Below are positions 31,531 through 44,100 of a stretch of DNA of 64,000 bases, piece by piece. The DNA comes from Fulvia fulva (taxonomy: Eukaryota; Ascomycota; Dothideomycetes; Mycosphaerellales; Mycosphaerellaceae). The position numbers were made by a program, and so were the translations under genes. Each line of letters opens with the position of its first letter. Position 1 is the first letter of the stretch. The DNA is taken from NCBI RefSeq assembly GCF_020509005.1, contig NC_063021.1, positions 2,232,001 to 2,296,000 of the forward strand, given 5' to 3'. The notes beneath the pieces are model-generated. The model saw only the letters and a list, made by a program, of their open reading frames with translations. It was not told the DNA's origin and ran no database searches.

Positions 31531-34500
31531 GTATCCCCCCTCCTAAAACACGCCTTAGTCCTCTAAGCGTTATCCACCTTATAAGGCCACTTGCCTATCG
31601 AGCTCTATAATCGCGCGAACGCCTAATTATCCTCTAGTGCCCTGTCGTCATCCGATAACATCGCATTCGCTCTATTAAGACTATCCTCGACTAGCTTCCT
31701 TCGAGAAACATATTACCTAGTTAGCTAGCTTGCCCTAGACCTACGTCTGTCTTCGGCTAGTACTCGCGTATAATCCTTATAACTAAAGTTAGGTATCATT
31801 ATAGGCTCTATAGGCTCTACTCGAGTATCGAACATATACGGAGTAGATTATATTAGAGGTAAGGCTCGAGGCGACTTATTCGTAACGGTGTCTTTCGGAA
31901 TAACCCTAATCGTATTAAACCCGAGCACCTTAGTAGCTAGTAGGGACTAGTTAGATAGAGCTACGAAGCCTATAGGCGTAGACAACTCCGGCCGGTTATA
32001 GTGAAAGTCTATAATAGCGGCGGCCGCGTGTTTAAGTATATCCTCTATAGGTTGCTAGGTCTTACTATCCTCCTCGTTCTGATATCTAGCCCATTTCACC
32101 TTATACTATGTATCTACCTTGCGCTTGTGCCCCTTCTTCACCTTACCTACCCGCTTACGGGTATATATATTAAGGATCTTTCCTACCTCGTATATATACG
32201 TAGGTGCTACTACTACATCGGCTACTACATCAGCCTCGGTAGTATTAGGTTCGATAGTTATCGGTAGTAGCGGCGCCAGATGCTGCCCTTTAAGTAGTAG
32301 GAAATTGGGGTGGTCGGCTCGTTATAGTAGTAAGGTATAGAAGCAGTTATTAAGTCCTACTAGAGCGTCTGATAGTTTTAGTCGATAAGAGAGTCTAGCC
32401 GGCATAACTTCCGTAATCTAGTAAGGGCCGGCATATTTCCTATCTAGCTTCTTAGATAGTCGAGTCGTGCGGATGTTCTTAGTACTAAGATACACCTAAT
32501 TACCTACCTTATAGTCTAGAGGAATGCTTCGGTAGCGGTTTGCTACTTCTACTTAGAGAGCTTATAACATTCGTATATTCTCTTAAAGGTGCTTATAAAG
32601 CTCGCAAATTCGACGTATAAAGGTTTCTACTAATTGCGTATCTAGTCGCTAGAGAGTAGTTAGTCCTCCCTCCTTTCTAGCGTTTAGGTCAACTCGCTCT
32701 ATAAACTTAGGGTTATAGCCTAAGGTAGCGTAGAACGGCGACATACTAGTAGTCTCGGATAGGTGATTGTTGATCGCGAACTAAGTAAGGCATAGCTATT
32801 CTTCCTAGTCATCCTATACCTTATTAGTAAACATACGAAGATACTGTTCTATCGCCTAGTTAGTACGTTCTGACTGTCTATCAGTTTCTAGGTAATACGA
32901 AGAACTTAGCTTACGATTTATACGGAGCATCTTATAGTGTTTCTTCTAGAAGGTAGTAACCTACTACTTGCTACGGTCTAATATAAAAGTATTAGGAAAC
33001 CGGCGCCGACAGAACACATGTTTAAGGGAAAGCCTTGCCGCATTCTATACTATCATTACGCTAATAGGGATCAGCTCGACTTTCTTAGTAAGCCTATGGT
33101 AACGGTTATAATGTTGTTATAGACTATGCCGTTAAGAGTACTGTCTAGGAGTCCGATAACGAAGTCGACTATAATATGTTTCTAAGGCCGATCTAGAACA
33201 GGAAGTGGCTATAATAATCCTAGTGGCTAGGAGTGTAGAGATTTTGTTATACGGTAGGTACGGCAATTCGCGGTATATCTACGTACGGATCTCGCTAATC
33301 TAGGCTAGTAGAATTTACGTACTACGTGTTTATAAGTACGAGCTCGTCCTAGATAGCCTACTACTAGAGCGTTATAGTTTATCTTGATTATCCTAGTCTA
33401 TAACGCTTAGTCATTTAGTATCTATAAGCTCTAGCCGTCGTATTGATTTCGAATATATAGTAGGTCGCTATCTACTTTATAGTGTACTAGGTGAATCTTC
33501 GCTCTCTATAGTAGTATAGGAGTGCGGTCTTTCTATAGGTCCTTAATCGCGGTCTTAAGCTCGTTATTGGTTACGTACGCCGTCGACATTCGATACTCGA
33601 GTTTGGCTTCCCGTTAACTTTTACGCGTCGCCGGTTGTTTAGTAGGCGCATCTCGTTCTATAGGTATGAACTCTTTAGCTTTAGGGTCTAGCTATACTAG
33701 TTCCTCTTCTTCCGGTGTATCTTCTACTATTACCTATAGTAAGGCGATCTTAAGGAATCGCTTAGGAGGCAGCAATGTCTAATGCTAATGCTAGTTCCGA
33801 GGGTCGTTCACCCCCTACGGAAGGTCCTAGCTACGTCTCGTTAGGCTATCTAGCTTTATACCTTGAAGTCCTAGACGGTATGTTATCTTAAAGTTGAACT
33901 ATAACAAGAACTTAGCCTAACGCGCTTGTCGCCGATTTAGCTACTTTGTCTTTATAAAGTATTCTAGGTTCTTATAGTCGGTATAAATCTTGACTAGCTA
34001 TAAGTCCTTATTATCTGCTTCGTAGGCGAGCTCGGGTCTCTATTCCTTAAAAGCCTTAATAATAGCTAACAGTTCCTTGTTATAGATTTTATAATTGCAC
34101 TCCTATAGACTCAACTTCTTCGAGTAGAAGGCTATAGGATGTAGTATACCCTTCTCGTTATACTACGAAAGCACGCCGGCGTTTATAAAATCTAAAGAAT
34201 CTATCTCTACCACCGTTTCCCTGCCTAGCACATAATGTGCGAGTATATAGGCTTTGCTAAACGTAGCTTTCAAATTGTCAAAGGCTCGTTAGTAATCTAG
34301 TGACTATTGAATCCTTCTGTTCTTATGATTGCTTAGTCCGTCCGACTTAGTCAGGTTTGTAAGAGGAGTAGCTATACGCGAAAATGCTTCGATAAACCGC
34401 CTATAGAAGTTGGCAAATCTAAGGAAGGCCTAGACATCCTTCAGGTTCTTAGGAGCTTCCTATGTCTAAATACATTCGAGTTTCTCGGGGTCTATCTCGA

Positions 34501-36270
34501 TACCGTTAGGGGTTATAATTAGCCTAAGATACCTCACCTTCTATTAGTAGAATTCGCTTTTATCGATGTCTACTATAAGTCCTATATCGCGTAGCTTAGT
34601 AAGAACCTTCCGTACGTGTTTAATGTGCTCCTCTAAGGTGTTACTAAAGATAAGTACGTCATCTAGGTAGGCCGATACAAAGTCGTCTAGGTGTTCTTAT
34701 AAGACCTTATTAATGTATAATTAGAACGATGCTAGTCCGTTATACAAGCCGAATGGCAGCACTAGACACTCGTAGATGCCGTATCGTGTCGCAAACGCCG
34801 TTAACCACTCGTGCCCGTTAGCTATCCGTAACTTGTTAAAGGCTGCTATAATGTCTAGCTTCGTAAAGTACTTCTTACCGTATATACGGTCAAGCGTCTC
34901 TTATATTAAGGGAGTCGGATACCGGTTCTTAATAGTGATCGCATTTAATCCTCTATAGTCGATATAAACACGTAGCCTACCTCTAGGCCTACGTACCACT
35001 AGTACTAGTATAGGAGACTAGCTCGTCTTTTGCCCTACTTTCCGTACCTTCCCTTTAGATATTTACTTGTCTAGCCATTTCTTGACTACCTCGTTCTCCT
35101 TCTTAGCTAGGCCGTAGGGCTTACGGTATAGTAGCTCTTATAGACTATTAGGCTTAATGTAAATCTTATGATCTACGCCTAGTCGGTAAGGTAGGAGTCC
35201 TTTATAATCCTTAGCTAAGAAAGCGTCCGTAATATCGTAGTATATCGGCGGTAACTTCTCCTACGGGTTGTAATTAAACTGCTTGTTCAAGAATTGGTCC
35301 AGATTATTAGTAGCTATTACACTTAGCTTAAGCTCTCCGTCGTCGCTCTTACGCCTAGTAGGCATGATGTAGAAGTACTTAGCCCTAGGCCGGTACGCGT
35401 ATATTCCCTACGCGCGTTAAGAAACGCCCTAGTAGTCCACTTCTTCATCGTCTATGTCTTCTAGGTCATATAATGAGACGTTTAGCTCCGCCCCTCCTAC
35501 TATAAAGCTCGCTACTTCTCTAGTAAAGGGCTCTAGTCCGTACCGTACTAGTGCCTACTTCTTCTTCTCGCGATAGTTTAGGGATTATACTATTGTCAAT
35601 ATCTTATTCTATAGACAGTGACTAAAGCAGTAATCCGATCTAAATGCCACCTCGCCTATCTCCTAGAAGATGTTTAGGTTGTGAGCTATAAGCTACGGTA
35701 GGCTAAAGATGATGTTATATTCGAGGTCGGTGACGTAGTATAATATTTGCTTGTAATAATCGCCGATAACTACGTCTATAAGGGCCGCGTATATAATCTG
35801 CTATATAGTAGCCGTTCTATCTCCTAGTATTAGTCGTCGGCTTTACGTCAAAGGGATCAGGGGTATTATGTATTTACGTATAAATTTCTAGTCAAGAAAG
35901 AGAGAGGTAGAAGTAGAATCTATAAGGCCTCGAGCCTTTCTATATTATATTATTACGGGTAACAATGTATAAGGGTATATAGCTAGCTGTTGTTTATCTA
36001 GTACGTATACCGATATCTTAAGCTCCTTACTATAGTCTGTTACCGTCTCTTGCATTCCGTGTCTCTCAATCTTATACTCTTTCTGTCCTAGGAAGTTCGG
36101 GTGACCGCTATCTACTATACGTAGGTAGCGGTCGTACCATTTCCCTACTACGGATCGGCGGCTAGGGAACTGAGGTTCGCGTTCGGATTCGGCGTAGTAT
36201 CACGTAGACGCGGTGGGCGATAGTCGCTATCGTACCTATATATTAGGCATTTAGGGTTAGTCGATACGTA
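31531..36270 (-). pseudogene. pol: G1 copy 2 pol (protease, RT, RNase H, integrase, chromodomain)
   Basis: This is the only copy in the window showing the whole G1 pol. From the minus strand: protease near 35580-35960 (LIDSTSTSLFLD, then YNIIFSLP); RT near 34300-35050 ([36 protein letters not shown]); RNase H to about 33900 (IYTDYKNLEYF); integrase about 32700-33600; chromodomain about 32100-32210. Stops replace Trp and Gln throughout. In one place, ITIKNRYP through [12 protein letters not shown], the frame stays nearly clean. Confidence 0.85.
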
Positions 36271-36274
36271 AGAA

Positions 36275-38306
36275 CCTATACGGTAGCGGTAGTACTTACC
36301 CTACTTCTTAAGGTCTTCGCGCTACTTACGGTTAAGCGTAGGCAGGTTCTATAGATATGTCGGTAGATCCTCCTTCTTCTTAGTACTAGCGTACTATAGT
36401 AGGCGCTATACTAAGGTACCTACTATACTAGTAGCGGCACTAGTAACTACGTTACCGTTGTTCTAGTTATTCTAGCCGCTATTACCGTTTGAGTTGCTAT
36501 TACTACGAGGGCGCTCCTTCTACGGGTATAGTCGATCTGTCTCGTAGAAGCTCTCGTCTAGTACGGTGCACTCCTCGATAACGTCTTATATACTATCTAG
36601 GCGGCGGTCGACTTCGCGGTCGCCGAAGGTCTTAATAAAGTACTTACGGTTTAGTCGGTTACGGAATAGTATAAGCTCGGTCTTATCGGTCTATAACATC
36701 TAGGCGCGCAACTTCGAGTAGCGTGTATAGAAGGCTATAAAGGTTTCGCCTTGTTCTTACTTATAGGTAGTAATATTAACTATAGCCTTAATTCCTTTAT
36801 TACGTATACTATATTAGCGTGTTATCTAATCTAATAACTCTTCTCTAGTCTTAAACTCGTTAAAGGACTACTGTCTAGGCATAGGGATCCTCGGCTTAAT
36901 GCTTCGCTAAGGATCACCTTCCGTCTATCTATACACAAAGCGTAGACTATCTACCTTAGTACGGAAGGTTACTACAGTTAGCTTTACGAGAAGACTACTA
37001 TACTAGCTGTCGAAATTAGGGTCATTATCGTTCTTAAAGTGCTTAGGGTTAGGCACACCCTTGCCGATCTCTATGCCGCGAGTAAGGGTACGGTTAATAG
37101 TAAAGAGACGTTCTAGAAGGTTAACTAGTAGTGTCTAGGTACGGGTGTTACGTATTCTTAAGTCACGACTATTATTAGGTCCTAGTCGCGGACGGTTGTT
37201 ATTACGTCCTCGGCTATTATTACTACGGTTATAGTCGTCTCTATCGTCATTACTACTACCGCTACCGCCACCTCTACTAGTAGCTTCGCGATACCTACGT
37301 AATAGCTACTCGAGTAAGGTCTCGCGTAGGCGGGAACGAGAGGGTCGGCGGCCTAAGCGGCCCCTACCTCCGTTCTATATAGTGTCTCCTACCTTAAGCC
37401 GAGCCTTTAGGTCATCGACTTCTTGTTATAGGGCCTAGTTCTTCACCTTAGCATCTTATGCCTTCTTCTTCTCCTTCTCGTAGATCTCGCTAAACTGCTT
37501 ATATAGGTTGTTAGCTTCCTTATATTTCTTCTCTAGCTCTTATAACTTAGCTAGGTCGTAATCCTTCTTGCTCTTAAGATCTACTACCATTTTCTATGTG
37601 ACAAGCTCTTTACTTCGTAGCATCTTGTAGATACGGTCGTATTTGGTATATAGCGTAGTATACTAGGTGTTCTAGAGGTCGTTAGCTCGCTCTATTATAT
37701 CGAGTTGTCTACCCTTAGTAATCGCTATATTGACTACTTATAGTACAAAGTTGTAGGTGGTCTTCGGGTGTTAGGATGTAAGGGTCGTAAGGTTGTCTAG
37801 GGTGACATTCTAGTATTCGGATACGAGAATATGTTCTGCCTCGTCGAGTAATAGATACACCTCGTCTAGGTCGCCGCCTAGGTTCTCTTCGAGCTTAAAC
37901 TCGAACAGTTCTATAAAGTCAATCTTACTACCTTCTTCTCGCTCGAAGGCTTTCTAGTAAGCTTTATCAATTTCTTATTATAGCGCGACACCGGTGTCTA
38001 CTATAACCCGCCGGTTATCGTCCTATGTCTAACTCTAAGGGAAAGAGGAGAGGTCGGGGAAAAGAGATATACGCTACTTGCTTTTGCCCTTAGGGTTAGG
38101 TAGCGGTAGTATACCGCCGTTCGCTATTTATAAAGTCATATTATCTAGGTTTAGGGGAGGCGTAACGGTGCCTATATCCTGACTATCTACGAGCGCGCGA
38201 CCACCTACTAATAATATCGCTACGTTACGTTCTCTAGGTATCTACGCGCTATACGCCTTACCGTGTTCTGTGTTCTAATACGACTCTACGCGTTCTCGAG
38301 TTCTCT
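36275..38306 (-). pseudogene. gag: G1 copy 2 gag, truncated at its N-terminus
   Basis: Colinear with 26740-28770: coiled-coil, Asn/Arg/Gly-rich linker (about 37140-37290), capsid-like block and a CYRYR zinc-knuckle remnant near 36290. Similarity to copy 1 ends at gttctcgagttct (about 38292-38304), where the C8 LTR starts. Confidence 0.75.
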
Positions 38307-38405
38307 TATCCGAACATACCGCCGGCTTAGCGCTTAGCTTTATATCTAGAGCTTTCTTAGGTAGCTTTTCTATATCCTAGATTTATACTCGCTAAGGTTC
38401 TTATA
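38307..38405 (+). repeat. 5' LTR of C8 (99 bp)
   Basis: Very short for a Ty3 element. Differs from the 3' copy by a few transitions only. Two bases downstream, tagtagcttccc could be a RIPped TGG-type tRNA primer site, so this family need not be self-priming. Confidence 0.8.
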
Positions 38406-41400
38406 TCTAGTAGCTTCCCTTCCTTATAGCCTTTCTATTAGGTTAAATTAGCCTATAAGTAAATCTCCTAAGCTATAAGTCTCTAACTTACGCCTTAGTC
38501 GGACCTTAGTACTAAAGCTAAGCGAGGTAACCTTACTAACCTTATCTTAGCTCCTACGAACGGGGCGGGCTACTTAAACCTTTAGTATAGGGGACACTAA
38601 CTAATACCCTAATCAAGGCGGTCATTACCTACCGGATTAGTAAGGTTTCGCTACTTATCTAGTCGGAGAGGGCCTAGCCTATAGTCGCGCCCTAGGTAAT
38701 TACTACGCGGCTTAGCCTACTAGCCTAAACGATACCTTTAGGGCCACTTAGGCTATACCCCTAGCTACTCGGTCGTACCGCCGCCCTAACCGCGATAGCG
38801 ACGCGGAGATAGATATAGCGGACTATCTAGATAAAGATAACTTCGGCCTTTATAACGAGCTAGCTAGTAGAGGTAAGGCGCCTAGGATAGGGGATCCCCC
38901 TATTCTAAAGTCTAACGCTTAGAACGACGAGTACCTTAACTAGATATCGTCTATTAGAGCCTAGATTAGCCTAAATAAGAAATAGATTATTAAACGACGC
39001 CTTTCCGACCTAGAGAAACTAGAGCTCGTTAGTAGCTTCGTCGGTAGTAACTTTAACTAGTTATAGTTTAAAGCTATCGAAGAAACGCGCCTAAAGCCCC
39101 CTTATCTTAGGCACGGCGATTTCTACGACATAATTACGTAGATCTCCAACTTTATAGTCGACCTAGACTATTAGGAGCAGATCTAGTATAAGTAGGAGAC
39201 TACCCGTTAAACTAGGGGTATTTGGACCTTTATTAGGTCGCTTAGGCTAACTAGGAGCCGTATAACTCCCCTACTAGATAACTTTACCTACCTACGTAAG
39301 TTTTTAGCCGGCCTAAAGCCCGATATACTAGCTAAACTAGATAATCGTAACTTCCGAGCGACGAATATAGATATCTACGTCTACTTCTAGTAGACTATTA
39401 TAGCCGACTAGCGACTCTATCTTAGCCGCGGAAGAGACTAGAAGCTAGCTATAATGATATTAGCCGTCGAAAAGTTCGTAGACGGAGATACTAAAGCCTT
39501 TATAGCTCTCCGGAGCGACTTAGGTAGCTCGGCGCGCGGTAGAGGACGCGGTAGAGGCCGCGGCGGACGTAGACGCGGACGAGGCAATCGTAGAGGCCCC
39601 TCCGGGCGCTTAGACGAATACTATAACTATAGTAAGATAGGCCACTTCGCGCGCGACTACTCTAAGCTAAAAAATAGAGCCTTAGACATCTTAATCGAGG
39701 TAGACGTACTTAGGATTATTAGACGCCTCTATACCCCTACCTAGAGAATCCTACTAGGATAGAACGACCCTAGCTACTAAGGGTAAGGCTTAGTAGATAT
39801 AAGTAGAAGAGGATAGAGCATTGTCTTTATCTAAAGAACCCGAGTCCGAGACTAAAGAGGAGGTCGACTATACGATAGAGAGGCTAATAGTAATAGGCGG
39901 AGAGCTCTTTACTATCGATACCCGCCTAGGACCTAATTAGGTTCGGGCTAAGGTTACCCTAGACTACGTAGTCTCTAAAGTATACCTCTTAGCCCGAAAA
40001 TCGAAGTAACTCCCTCGATCGCTTTTTAGGGACTTACCGCTAGTAAGGATCGTCCTCCTTAACGGTAAGGAGATTATTTCTACTTAGGGTGTCCTTCTAC
40101 TATATTAGATTAGTACCTATTAGGACATAGTCCCCGCTAGAGTTATCGATATAGAAGGATTTAACCTTATCCTAGGCCTTAAGTAGTTCTAGGAAGTCAA
40201 CCCTAACGTAAACTAGTAGTCTAGCTCTACTAGACTACGGGACCGGCGTAGCCGGTACTATACGATTAGGTCGTACTCTAAGGTGTTCGACCTAAAGGAC
40301 GACGAAGGCGAGCTAGAAATGTTTAACTCTATATATTTAGTAGACTTCGCTATACGAGACGAAGGACCCTAGTTCTTCTACTCGCTTAGGCGACTTCCCG
40401 ACGATACCCTAGTTAATATCGACTTCGAGGAATACGGCTTCGATAAGGTATACGAACGCCTTATAGCTATAGTAGGAGACCTAGACGACGAGTCTTAGCT
40501 ACCGTAGGTAGGTAACCGGGTCTTCTAGACGTTAGTTGATCTCTTCCTAGAGATCTAGAGAGCTTAGCTCCCGGCTAGACTCCTACGGAAGAGAGCTTTC
40601 GACTATACTATCCCTACTAGTAACGCTCGACCTATTAACTAGCCCGTATACCGCCTAAACCCTAGTTAGCTTCGAGAACAGGCTCGCTAGATCTAGATAC
40701 TCCTTAATCGCAGACTAATTAAGGTCTCGTCCTTACCCTAGGGATCCCTAGTCCTCTTTGTCCCCAAGCTAGACGGCTAGTAGCGTATATATATCGACTA
40801 TCGCGCCCTAAACGCCGTAACTACTAAAAACGGCTTCCCCCTCCTACGTATCTAGGAATGTCTAGATACGGTCGCGAAGGCTAAATACTTTAGTAAACTA
40901 GACCTAGTCTTAGAGTACTAGTAGCTAATAATCGACTTAGCCGATACGTATAAGACTACGTTTAATACTAGGGATAGGAAGTACGAGTTCCTCGTTATAC
41001 CCTCTAGGCTAATAAACGCCCTAGCCTCGTTTTAGTCTATAATAAACGAGATCCTAAGAGATCTACTTTAGAAGAAGGTCGTCGTATACCTTAACGATAT
41101 CCTAGTCTTCTTAGACTCTAAGAAACAGTACGAAAAAGACCTAAAGGAGGTCTTCGACCGCCTAAAGAAAGCTAAACTATTCTACTCCCTTAAGAAGTAT
41201 AATATTAGAGTTAAGTTAGTCACCTTCTACGGGTATTAGATCGAGAAGAATTCGATTAGGCTACTATAAGACAAGATCGACGCGATCAATAGTTAGCCTA
41301 CGCCTACTAATATATAGTAGACTAGGTAGTTCCTTAGCCTCGTAGGCTACTACCGCCGCTTTATTAAGGGTTTCGCGAAACTTATAGTACCTCTCTTAGA

Positions 41401-44100
41401 TCTTCTTAAGGAAAGCGACGAGTCGCTTAGGCGGAAAAAGCGTCGCCTAGTACTATAGAACGCCTAGTACGTATACGCTTTTAAGAGCCTAAAGCTCGCG
41501 CTAACCTTAGGGCCTATACTAATCCCGCCTAACCCTAAAAAGCTCTCTACGGTTAAGACTAATATATCTAAATAGGCTATAGGCGCTACTCTCTATTAAA
41601 TAGGAGCTAATAACTAGCTATATCCTATAGCCTTCTCTAGAAGGAAGCTTTAGGGAGCCGAGCTAAATTACCTAGTTTACGAAAAGGAGGGCCTAGTAAT
41701 TAAGGAAGCCCTCCGAACCTAGGACAACTACGTAGAAAATAGCTATACGGTCACGATCCTAACCGATTACTAGTCGCTTAGATACCTTAATAAAACTAAG
41801 GGCTAGAGCAAGAGGATCGTATAATAGGCTAAAGAGTTCTAGCAATATAACTTAGACATTAGATATCGTAAGGGAGAAGAGGCGATCGTTCCCGATACGC
41901 TCTCCCGTCGGCCTTACTTTATCGGAGAAGGACCTACTAACCTAGCTTAGCCGGTTAAGCAACTCGTAGCTATAAGATTCAAAGCTAACGAGACCGACTT
42001 GTTCCCTAAACTTATAAGGTAGTTTAAGTTAACGGAATAGATACTAACTTACGGTCCCTACCTCGAGAGCTTAATTAAGGTACGAGAAGAGGAATTCGAG
42101 CTACTCCTACCGATCGACGAGTCTAAGGAACCTAGATTAGGCTTCACTCTTGTAGACGATAAGGGAACAGCGCCTTTCCTCGTACTAACCTAGCGTCTTA
42201 ATGTAGTGAACTACGTATACTAGCGATACGGATACTTTACGGCGTCCGGGCTAATAGGTTAGCTCGAGATAAGAGCCTAGTAGCCTAGTATAAGAAAGGA
42301 CGTACGAAAGTTTATCGAATCCTACCCTATATACTAGCTAACGTAGAAAAAGAAGCCTAATAAGCCTAAAATACGCGAGCCCCGGTTTTACTAGGTTATC
42401 GATAAGCTTAGGCCCTTCGAGAGATAGGCAATTAATATCGTAGGGCCTTTACTAAAGAGTCTACTAGGAAACGAGTATATTATTACGGCGATAGATTACG
42501 CTACGGGTTAGCTAGTCGCTTAGACCGTTCCGTATACGGATACTAAAGCGACTATAGTATTCCTATATAAGAGAATCTATTAGGATTACGGGCTACCCCG
42601 CGAGCTCCTCTTAGATAATAGTAAGAACTTCCTAAGTAGGGTTATAAGCTACCTAATAAAGTAGTTTAAGGCTAATTATCGTCTAGTATCCCTATATAAT
42701 CCTATAACAAATAGGAAGGTAGAAAACCTAAACGGTATACTAGGATCGATACTAACGAAGCTATATATCGGTAACAATATTAGGCTATAGGATACCTTCC
42801 TACCTAAAGCGATCTACTATACTCGATACCGCTAGTATATAATAACCTACCTTAGCCCCTTCTACCTTATATATAGCTAATACCTACGAATCCTAGAAGA
42901 CGAGAACGAGCTACGAGCTAAGAATGTCTTAGTTAACGACTATAGGAAGCGTATCGTCCGCGTCCGCTATACGCGTTAGCTCGTAAATAAAATACTACTT
43001 TCTCGAGCTTAGACTAGGAACCTAATAAGTCTAAAGTTACTTCCGCCGGAGGCATAGCTAAGACGTAAAGTCGGAGAATAGGTCTTACTAATAAACCTAG
43101 ATCCGCGTAAGCTAGAAGCTAAGTACTTTAGACCCTATAAGATACGTAAAGCGAGCTTCCTAGGGACGTATATACTTTAGACCCCTACGGGTAGGATTCT
43201 AAGGCATCTCGTCTATAGGAATAGGCTTGTATTAGCCGTATATAAGGATCTAGCTAAATTCTAGTATCGGTATCGAGCTAGGAGACTTCTAGATAGGTCC
43301 GGTATTTTAGAAGATAAGCTAGAACTTAAGGAAGTTCTAGGCACTAGTTAAGACACGAGTCTTAATCTAAAGGACCTTTTAACTATACCGGAGGCTAAGT
43401 AGTTAAAGAAACAAGTTGAACTCTAGACTACGAAAGAACGTAGCTAACCTTAGATAGGAGCGCGAGGGTTCTTAGTAGGGGAGGAAGGTTAAAGAAGAGA
43501 AGCTAACTTACTAGAGCAAGTTTAGCGAGACCTAAGAGTTGCGAAGAATGCTTAGAGGAAAAGAAGCGAGTAAAAGACTTTAGCTAAAGTACTTAGGTCT
43601 TAAAGGCGATCTTATTAGATTAAGTTAAGAAGAGTAGGCGAGGAGCAAGATTAGGTACATTCCCTACTACTCGAGAAGGATACTTAGGAAGATCGTTAGC
43701 CTCTATAATAAGACAATCCTTAGGAAGCTATCCCTACCCTAGCTAAACCCGCTAAGGTCCCGTAGGAGATACCGGTTAGGGAGATTAAAGTGTTTAGCTC
43801 GACGCTCTATCCCTAGGCTAACGAAAAAGAGTTAGCCCTACCTTAGGGAACATTACTTAGATTAAGCGTAGCGGACGAAGTTATAGCCGAACCTAAAGCG
43901 GCTAATAGCCTTTTAGATATAGATATACCGGACTTAGTAGACCCGGAGGTTAGATAAGCTGACCTATCGTAATAGCTACTTTAAGAAGCCGAGGTAGTAG
44001 CTAAGACCGCTCGCCTAAAGAGACTAAGGTAGTAGATAACGAAGAAGAAACTATAGGAGTAAGCCTAGTTACCGAAGCGGCGCTAAGGGAGTTAGGTCGT
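38406..44100 (+). pseudogene. C8 gag-pol (gypsy), RIP-inactivated
   Basis: Gag near 38900-39700 has an Arg/Gly-rich stretch and a zinc knuckle read as YYNYSKIGHFARDYSKL, in which all Cys are now Tyr. Protease near 39850-40170 ends in FNLILGLK. RT near 40600-41270 includes IYIDYRALNAVT, FSKLDL, YLNDILVF (YLDD with Asp lost) and KKYNIRVKLVTFYGY. RNase H lies near 41550-41900 (LTDYxSLRYLNKTKG, DTLSRRPYF). Integrase near 42280-43000 shows DNSKNF and ENLNGIL as D-35-E. After HLVYRNRLVLAVYKDLAK (about 43250) a charged C-terminal tail of up to 280 codons continues to about 44100. No chromodomain was seen. Confidence 0.85.

Larger units (their letters stand above)
31347..38306 (-). mobile_element. 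RIPped gypsy G1 copy 2, reverse strand, 5' end missing
   Basis: The 3' LTR (31347-31530) is followed by the full pol and most of gag, ending abruptly at 38306 against the LTR of C8. Compared with copy 1, about 520 bp (gag start, primer-binding site) and the 5' LTR are lost. It inserted into copia D copy 1. It is less RIPped than copy 1 in the LTR (gtgaca retained). Confidence 0.88.

Noticed and set aside
39454..39744. 96-codon ORF as an intact small zinc-knuckle gene
   Set aside because: It is the surviving part of C8 gag; all knuckle Cys codons are mutated to Tyr.
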